Shown: one piece after another, positions 6,457 through 11,584 of the stretch
Layout of the letters: each line of letters begins with the position of its first letter
How positions within the stretch are numbered: the first letter of the stretch is position 1
Assembly (NCBI GenBank): GCA_030601485.1
Contig: JAUVTO010000039.1
Coordinates: 1-11,584 of the forward strand
Origin: Desulfobacterales bacterium
Lineage (GTDB): Bacteria > Desulfobacterota > Desulfobacteria > Desulfobacterales > UBA11574
Direction: 5' to 3'
Length of the DNA: 11,584 nucleotides
Notes under the pieces: model-generated
Told to the model about the DNA's origin: nothing
Database searches by the model: none
What the model saw: only the letters and a program-made list of their open reading frames with translations
Position numbers and translations under genes: made by a program

Positions 6457-7177
6457 CCGTAATATCTCCCAGTTTCTCGATAGCTGCATAATAATCTTGG
6501 AATATGGTATTGAGCTGATCCATCATCAGCTTCGTCTTCTGTTTCTTTTGTTTTAAAACCGTTTTAAATACACTTGTATTTACGCCGGAAACTTCCTCAA
6601 GCACAGCAATTGCATCGTGGCTTGTTACCGGGGGCTCCTTTCCTAAAAGAAGAATAATCCCCTTAAAAAGCGGAATGTATCCTGAAAAAGAATCGATAAA
6701 CATATCCATGAGCATTTTACTGTTGCCCAAACAAGAAATATACCCCTGCCTGAGGCCGATCAATCTGACTTTCAGTTCTCTTTCGCACTGCAGCCTGAGA
6801 TCAGATCGCTTTATCTCCAGATTCCGAAAGAGATCTTCTCCAAATATGGTTTTATGAAGAAGCTTTATATTCAGAAGCTCAAGTGGAAAAACATCAAGAG
6901 AATTCATAATATATTCAGGAGTCATGATCAGGGGAGCTGCAATCCTTTTTTTGCGGTATCTTTTCCCCAGAGTCGCCAGAAGTTCAAGAAACTTCAAATC
7001 CATTTCCCTGAGGACAAACACCGAATTAACATCTGATTTGCCGGGCACAAAATCATCTGTCAGGGCACTTCCGGTTATGGTTATGGAATGAATATTATCT
7101 TTATAGCTGCTTAATATTTCATCCTGAAACGGTTTAAATCTCTCAATGACCACATCTTTAAGATTCAGATCAATCAT
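6440..7177 (-). CDS. Nucleotidyltransferase-like protein of unknown function
   Basis: A 245-residue protein. The N-terminal part resembles the start of the nucleotidyltransferase fold: GSALTDDF (36-43) followed by SDVN (48-51), matching the GS...S-D-x-D pattern of MNT/KNT-type domains. The second metal-binding acid is N51 rather than Asp, so activity may be weak, altered or lost. The rest is helical and charged, with a Lys-rich segment (KQKKQKTK, about 209-216) near the C-terminus; no signal peptide. The start at 7177 is chosen because AGGAGGT sits 5 nt upstream; the ATG at 7201 would place that site inside the gene. It overlaps the TPM gene by 17 nt. The link between such a protein and TPM/LemA genes is not explained by known function. 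The fold assignment is moderate. Confidence 0.7.
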   Translation of the reverse strand: MIDLNLKDVVIERFKPFQDEILSSYKDNIHSITITGSALTDDFVPGKSDVNSVFVLREMDLKFLELLATLGKRYRKKRIAAPLIMTPEYIMNSLDVFPLELLNIKLLHKTIFGEDLFRNLEIKRSDLRLQCERELKVRLIGLRQGYISCLGNSKMLMDMFIDSFSGYIPLFKGIILLLGKEPPVTSHDAIAVLEEVSGVNTSVFKTVLKQKKQKTKLMMDQLNTIFQDYYAAIEKLGDITDDITD

Positions 7178-7289
7178 AAATACCTCCTGGTTCATTTTCA
7201 CGAAGCGAATAAAACAGACGTGTTACCAAACCGTCACCTTTAGTTTCTCAATTGCCGTAGGGCAAGATATTTTTTGTCCATATGATCCA

Positions 7290-9137
7290 TTAGACCGAAT
7301 TCTTCAAGACCTGATTCGAGTTGCGGAGAGATTTGCTCCGGCGATTCATGACTTGCTCAGCGGGTCGATTTGAGAAAGTCAGATTCAACACGGTATCTAT
7401 TTGTTCGCTTACAGGGTTCATGGATATGGGTTGGAACTGCTCGATCTGATGTTTCACTTTTTCAAATGCGTTTCGGGTTATTTTCTCAGAACCTGCAGCT
7501 AACCGAACACATCCCTGGAAAAGAAAAAAACTCAAAAACAAGATTATACCGATGGTTAAAAACGCATGCACAAAGAAGTCCGAGGAAAGATAGTTGCCGG
7601 TAAAGTAGTTTCGTGCGGTTATCCAGCCCACATGGCCCAGGATACCGATCACCGGCAGGTTGAAAACAATTTGCAGCAAAAATCCGCTCATGATTTTCGA
7701 AGACTTCTCTATTTCGTTGTCCAGCGAATCGCTCCAGAGGGTGTTAAGATCCCCGTCCAGGATATCACGATCCGGGAGAACGTCTTTAATCCTTCGCACG
7801 GATTTGTCAAACCGGGCTTTAACAAGAGATTCAGCAATGTCCGGCCATTTTTTGGAAATGGAAAGACGGTAATCCCGTATGGCAGTATCCACTCTATGGC
7901 TTTTGCCGGTTTCAGCCACTGACGCCCGTGATTCTTTAAAATGGCGAAACGAAGAAACCATACCTGCCAATTGGCGAAAGGGGTTGCCGAATCTGAACAT
8001 TGCCGCAATGCCGGTGCCGAAAATCAAAATGCGCGCCCATATGGCGATAACCCATCCTACCGGCCCCAGCCACCGGTTGGCCAGTCTTTGATACAGCAGT
8101 ACATTAACACCGAACCGCTGTCTGGAGTTGTTATTTTTAAAAGCAAAAAGCGCATCTTTTACCGCCTTTGTTTCCGCCTCATGGATATTCTCTTTGGCAG
8201 CTTCAAGCTTCTCCAGGTCCTTTTCAACTTCAACCCGTGTTTCTTCAAAGATGTAATTCCGCAGGCTTTCGGCATTTTCCAGTCGCCTGTCGATCACAAA
8301 GCCCGGACGATTAAATGAGCCGAAAATCATCTGCCGGAGCGCTTCAAACTGATCAAAATCGTGCAGAGGCTCTGCTGTGGGGTCCCACCCCGGATTGCGC
8401 AAGTGTCGACGTGCGGAAATACACAGCACCGTTTGAACCGGTCTTTCCCAGGCATTGTTAATAAACTCTAAAAATTCAGGCAGTATCTTTTCTTTAAGCT
8501 CGTTTTCGTCCTGACGGTCACACTTGTTAATTACAACCACAAGAGAATCCCCGCCAAAAAAGCGCACATAAGATGCCAGAAAATCCACATGGTCTCTTCT
8601 TTTAGGATTTTCCGAATCAAAAACGCAGATAAGTATGTCTGAAAGCGCTATGGCGTTATGCACCATGGGAATCTGCTTTTCGTATTCATTGCTGTCCGTA
8701 TCCGGTGTGTCGATCAGCATTACGTGATCAAGGAATGCCGCCATATGACTTGATCGCGTCTCGACATTCTCTGTACCCAGTACTTGACTCAAATGGCCGG
8801 CATCGCTCTTTTCCCGGCAAAAAACAACGATGTTTCGGGTAGTGGGACGCAGATTTCCTGCCTCGGACAAGCCGTCGACTTCCGCCAGAGCATTCAGGAG
8901 CGTGGATTTGCCGGAGCCGCATGGGCCAATCAGGGTAACAACGAGCTTGCGTTCAAAACGTTCCTCAAGTTCTGTGATCATGCGGAGCACCTGGTCGCAC
9001 TGTTTTTTTAGGGATGCACCGGGCTGCCACATGGGCGCCTGGTTCACTATAGCCTCAAGCATCCTCACGTCATTTTTATACCCTTCAATCCTGCCAAGTG
9101 CTCTTATTGATCCGGTCTGCCGGTTTGAAATCGTCAT
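7290..9137 (-). CDS. Dynamin-like GTPase, canonical G domain (DLP1)
   Basis: A 615-residue large GTPase. After an N-terminal helical part (1-63) the G domain shows all motifs: P-loop GPCGSGKST (71-79), G2 PTT (98-100), G3 DTPD (143-146), G4 NKCD (204-207) and G5-like SA (241-242). A long charged helical region (about 285-340) follows, then hydrophobic stretches at about 357-380, 484-506 and 521-541 that could form a membrane-inserting paddle or membrane hairpins, and a helical C-terminus. This layout fits bacterial dynamin-like proteins, which bind membranes and oligomerise. AAAGG lies about 8 nt before the start. It follows DLP2 by 58 nt, and such tandem pairs often work as hetero-oligomers. 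An Era/EngA-type GTPase is unlikely given the length and the C-terminal hydrophobic segments. Confidence 0.85.
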   Translation of the reverse strand: MTISNRQTGSIRALGRIEGYKNDVRMLEAIVNQAPMWQPGASLKKQCDQVLRMITELEERFERKLVVTLIGPCGSGKSTLLNALAEVDGLSEAGNLRPTTRNIVVFCREKSDAGHLSQVLGTENVETRSSHMAAFLDHVMLIDTPDTDSNEYEKQIPMVHNAIALSDILICVFDSENPKRRDHVDFLASYVRFFGGDSLVVVINKCDRQDENELKEKILPEFLEFINNAWERPVQTVLCISARRHLRNPGWDPTAEPLHDFDQFEALRQMIFGSFNRPGFVIDRRLENAESLRNYIFEETRVEVEKDLEKLEAAKENIHEAETKAVKDALFAFKNNNSRQRFGVNVLLYQRLANRWLGPVGWVIAIWARILIFGTGIAAMFRFGNPFRQLAGMVSSFRHFKESRASVAETGKSHRVDTAIRDYRLSISKKWPDIAESLVKARFDKSVRRIKDVLPDRDILDGDLNTLWSDSLDNEIEKSSKIMSGFLLQIVFNLPVIGILGHVGWITARNYFTGNYLSSDFFVHAFLTIGIILFLSFFLFQGCVRLAAGSEKITRNAFEKVKHQIEQFQPISMNPVSEQIDTVLNLTFSNRPAEQVMNRRSKSLRNSNQVLKNSV

Positions 9138-9195
9138 GATGAAACCTTTGAAAAATGTTTAATTTTGCCTGCCCAGCCCAATCCGTACTTCATAT

Positions 9196-11175
9196 TTAAC
9201 CGGGGTTCATTGCCTTTCCACACGCTTCAATGTTTACTTGTATCTGATTTATCAGGGTTTCCGCCTCATCCACGGCATCTTTTGCCGCCCGAATTATCCC
9301 GCCGGTAATCTCCTGTTCGAAAAGCTCCTTCACCTCTTTAAGTTTGTTGTTTAACCATGCCTGAACAATAGGGCCCAGCATGTCGTCGAGCTGCTTCTGA
9401 TCAGCCATTTTAAGACTGGTGGTGGCGGGAATTGCAACAAGGGCACACAGGTCATGCAGCCCGAACAGTCCGGTGAGCTTGACCTTGATTCCCACGGCTC
9501 CCACCGGATCGCCTGTTGAAAGAATATAAGTTACAGCCACGGTTGCCGGTACCACGTTTAAAAAGGCGGAGAACGTCTGCCGGATCTTGGTCCAAATCCC
9601 CATTTTGCTTCGGAAACTTTTTGCCAGATCTTTCAGCTCTTGCTCGATTCCCTGTGACAGATCAACAATTAAATCCCGGCGTGAAAGAATAGATTCTATC
9701 GCCGATTTCCAGTCTCTATTCCGCAATTTTTCCTGCTCCTGAAAAACAACCGGGTGAGCCGAAACAAAGAATTTTAAAGATACCTGTTTTACCGTGGTCT
9801 CTACATGCGGATTTTGGTTGTTTTTCAGACCTTTATCTGTTCTGATCCGCTCGACGGCCTCAAGCATTTGCCTGGTCACCGGATCTTTCAGGTTGGCGGA
9901 AACCGAAATTTCAGGATTCACCGTTTTGTAGTGCATACGGTTTACGGCAGTTACAAGATCCTCTTCGACTTTGTCGGTAAAATTCTGTTGAGGCTCTATT
10001 TTCTTAGTCCCGGAAAGCTTATCTTTTACCTTTTTTGTGGTATCTAATAACACTTTAAAAGGAAGCTCAACAACTCTGCCTGTTTTGCGCATTGCTTTGA
10101 CATAAGGGGGATCTGTTAGCGTCCAGATCTCAACAAAACGTTTCACTACCCGGTCCATGGGGAAATGCTGCAGGGCTTCATGCACACAATGACTCTGGGC
10201 TGTCTGCAGTGTATCAAGATAAAGGCACAGCTCATCACGGGAAATTCTCGCATGTTCGAGAAGATCTCCGGCCATGATCAGCACATCATTTAAAATCGAA
10301 GAAAGGAGCTCTATTCTTAATTTGCTAGAATCGATGGACTGGAGGGCATTTATAAACGAAGGATCTTTTTCGCGTACAGGACGCAATGCCATGAATTGTT
10401 TGCCCGCAGCCACGGAATTATCCTCATCCGCACGATAAATCCCCAATACGTACCGGTCTGCTTCATTACCATACAAGTTTCGGGCAACAGTCATGGCGTG
10501 TTCCTGCACCTCTTCCTGTTCAAAGCTGGGATAAACTCGGTAGACCAAAAAGCATTTTCTCATTCCGATGCCCGTAAGCATTTCTGAGATAAAATCGGTG
10601 TTTTCGCGGTTGTTATAGTTGGAATTGGTGAAAACATATATCAGGATATCGGATGATTCCAAAGCCTTCAGGGCAATATCCCGGTTAATGTAAGTGCCTT
10701 TGGCTCCGGTATCAAAATCCGGTGTATCCATCAGCACCAGATTCTGAGGAAGAGCGTCGCTTAAAACATAAAGGGGGTGCCCGGAAACGGTGAGATTCTG
10801 TGGGTCTTTCAGGGGATCGGGTAAACATCCGAACGGCTCAAACAGGGCAGAAAGCATATTCGGCCGATTGAAGATTTCCCGGTGCACGGAAACAAGTACG
10901 CGGCGGTTAAGCCCTGCACTGCCGCCGACCGGCGAAAGGCGTTCACCGACCATCGAGTTGAACAGACTCGATTTCCCTGAAGAACCGCCGCCGCATATGG
11001 TTGCCATAATGGGAAAATCAGGAGAAAGCCGGGTAAGCAGTTTGCCGTCAACAATCTTGGACCATGCGGCAACATCCTTGCTTCGACCGAGCCTGAGCCG
11101 GTCTTGGATACCAGGAATAGACCTTCTTAATATTTTGAGGGCATCAGTTATGTTTTGTTTATAAAGAGTTTCCAT
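9196..11175 (-). CDS. Dynamin-like protein with degenerate G domain (DLP2)
   Basis: A 659-residue partner of DLP1. The P-loop GGGSSGKSS (62-70) and G3 DTPDFDT (150-156) are intact. Where DLP1 has PTT, DLP2 has GLN (88-90, same spacing from the shared Gly and Arg), so the catalytic threonine seems missing. Where NKxD is expected after the strand KCFLVY, DLP2 has YRVYP (212-216). Nucleotide binding is plausible; GTP specificity and hydrolysis are doubtful. The C-terminal half is helical (coiled-coil-like 290-345 and 595-650) with hydrophobic segments at about 537-552 and 568-586, a likely membrane paddle. The ATG at 11175 has no good ribosome site and directly follows the palindrome GGCAATTGCC. 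It is first in the minus-strand cluster. Confidence 0.83.
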   Translation of the reverse strand: METLYKQNITDALKILRRSIPGIQDRLRLGRSKDVAAWSKIVDGKLLTRLSPDFPIMATICGGGSSGKSSLFNSMVGERLSPVGGSAGLNRRVLVSVHREIFNRPNMLSALFEPFGCLPDPLKDPQNLTVSGHPLYVLSDALPQNLVLMDTPDFDTGAKGTYINRDIALKALESSDILIYVFTNSNYNNRENTDFISEMLTGIGMRKCFLVYRVYPSFEQEEVQEHAMTVARNLYGNEADRYVLGIYRADEDNSVAAGKQFMALRPVREKDPSFINALQSIDSSKLRIELLSSILNDVLIMAGDLLEHARISRDELCLYLDTLQTAQSHCVHEALQHFPMDRVVKRFVEIWTLTDPPYVKAMRKTGRVVELPFKVLLDTTKKVKDKLSGTKKIEPQQNFTDKVEEDLVTAVNRMHYKTVNPEISVSANLKDPVTRQMLEAVERIRTDKGLKNNQNPHVETTVKQVSLKFFVSAHPVVFQEQEKLRNRDWKSAIESILSRRDLIVDLSQGIEQELKDLAKSFRSKMGIWTKIRQTFSAFLNVVPATVAVTYILSTGDPVGAVGIKVKLTGLFGLHDLCALVAIPATTSLKMADQKQLDDMLGPIVQAWLNNKLKEVKELFEQEITGGIIRAAKDAVDEAETLINQIQVNIEACGKAMNPG

Positions 11176-11185
11176 GGCAATTGCC
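11176..11185. promoter_or_regulatory. Palindrome at the DLP2 start
   Basis: GGCAATTGCC is a perfect 10-bp palindrome touching the DLP2 start codon. A possible extended -10 (TGTTATCTT on the minus strand, 11189-11197) lies just upstream, which would give a very short leader. It could be an operator or could hinder ribosome entry; a chance palindrome is also possible. Confidence 0.25.
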
Positions 11186-11494
11186 CATAAGATAACACAT
11201 TTTTCTTCACAAAGGAATGTTGTAATTATGCAATATTGATGGATTCGTAAAAAGTCAGATGGGAAAGGGAATTATTTTATCTCGGATTGGAAAGGGAACT
11301 CACGACTTCATTTGACAATTTGTTTCTGATATTCAAAAACACAACCATCAATTTTATATAAAGAAAAAGGATAGATAGCAGATATCGGCAACCTCAGGTT
11401 GTTATTCTTGGTCGAATTTATATTTGTAAAGAAATAATTTTGACGATTTTATGGAATTAGGAATACTTCCAGGTGTCTCTGGCCAGATAAAATA
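11186..11494. other. AT-rich intergenic region upstream of DLP2
   Basis: No credible gene is seen here. It holds a 10-nt direct repeat GGAAAGGGAA (11262-11271 and 11289-11298, 27-nt period), a 13-nt palindrome CAACCT-C-AGGTTG (11389-11401), and the palindrome TCTGGCCAGA (11478-11487). These could be regulator sites for the dynamin cluster, but none matches a binding site I can name. No convincing -35/-10 pair was found for DLP2 beyond the possible extended -10 noted beside its start. Confidence 0.5.
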
Positions 11495-11584
11495 TCATCG
11501 CTTATTTGCTTTTTGGGGAATAAATTTGTCTGGTTCACCTTTTCTGCGGCGAATAACATTGTCGACATCAGGTTTGGCTTGCCA
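11495..11584 (-). CDS. C-terminal end of an unidentified protein (partial)
   Basis: The last 29 codons of a minus-strand frame run in from the right edge and stop with TGA at 11495-11497. The peptide is polar and very basic (for example NVIRRRKGEP), as in a protein tail. The frame is open to the window edge, so the rest lies outside. No family can be assigned; a chance open frame of this length is possible. If real, it lies upstream of the dynamin cluster on the same strand, 319 bp away. Confidence 0.45.
   Translation of the reverse strand, partial: WQAKPDVDNVIRRRKGEPDKFIPQKANKR

Noticed and set aside
7251..7275. Plus-strand terminator (TTGCC/GGCAA stem then a T-run)
   Set aside because: The stem is only 5 bp and no plus-strand gene lies upstream; it falls in the gap between two minus-strand genes.
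11311..11333. Plus-strand TTGACA as a promoter
   Set aside because: No -10 box at proper spacing and no plus-strand gene downstream.

Overview
The window looks like a chromosomal segment of moderate GC from a Gram-negative bacterium. A deltaproteobacterial (Desulfobacterota, Desulfobacterales-like) host is my best guess. This rests on the gene set (a tandem pair of large dynamin-like GTPases, LemA, a TPM-domain protein, a DUF401 permease, an HU protein) and on short 7-nt repeat tracts between genes; it is inference, not proof. I see no rRNA, tRNA, CRISPR array, transposase or plasmid function.

Layout. At the left, an isochorismatase-family hydrolase (minus) and an HU-family protein (plus) diverge from about 120 bp that holds two overlapping sigma70-type promoters. 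HU converges on a small cysteine-rich membrane protein (minus, 1246-1722). The gap between those two contains a nested inverted-repeat structure (1091-1243). From 1723 to 2073 there is no large gene: the stretch holds a weak terminator, a strong imperfect palindrome (1957-2036) and a possible 49-codon reading frame laid over that palindrome.

From 11175 down to 2074 every gene is on the minus strand. In transcription order they are: dynamin-like protein with a degenerate G domain (DLP2), canonical dynamin-like GTPase (DLP1), nucleotidyltransferase-like protein, TPM-domain secreted/membrane protein, LemA, DUF401 integral membrane permease, and an NAD(P)-dependent aldehyde dehydrogenase. Gaps are 58, 112, -17, 208, 41 and 32 nt (counted from the starts I chose), so sub-operons are likely; a perfect 11-bp hairpin directly after the TPM gene separates an upstream module (DLP2-DLP1-NTase-TPM) from a downstream one (LemA-permease-dehydrogenase). 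The far right is about 320 bp of AT-rich non-coding DNA and then the last 29 codons of another minus-strand gene that runs off the window.

How the genes may work together. DLP1 and DLP2 resemble the paired bacterial dynamin-like proteins (the CjDLP1/2 and LeoABC type), in which two unlike GTPases cooperate on membranes. The NTase-like gene overlaps the TPM gene, and TPM and LemA proteins commonly occur together, both anchored at the membrane. A membrane maintenance or remodelling module is therefore a reasonable hypothesis. The dehydrogenase and permease look like a separate small-molecule uptake/oxidation pair of unknown substrate. The features most worth following up are the asymmetric DLP pair with its NTase/TPM/LemA neighbours, and the two structured intergenic elements.
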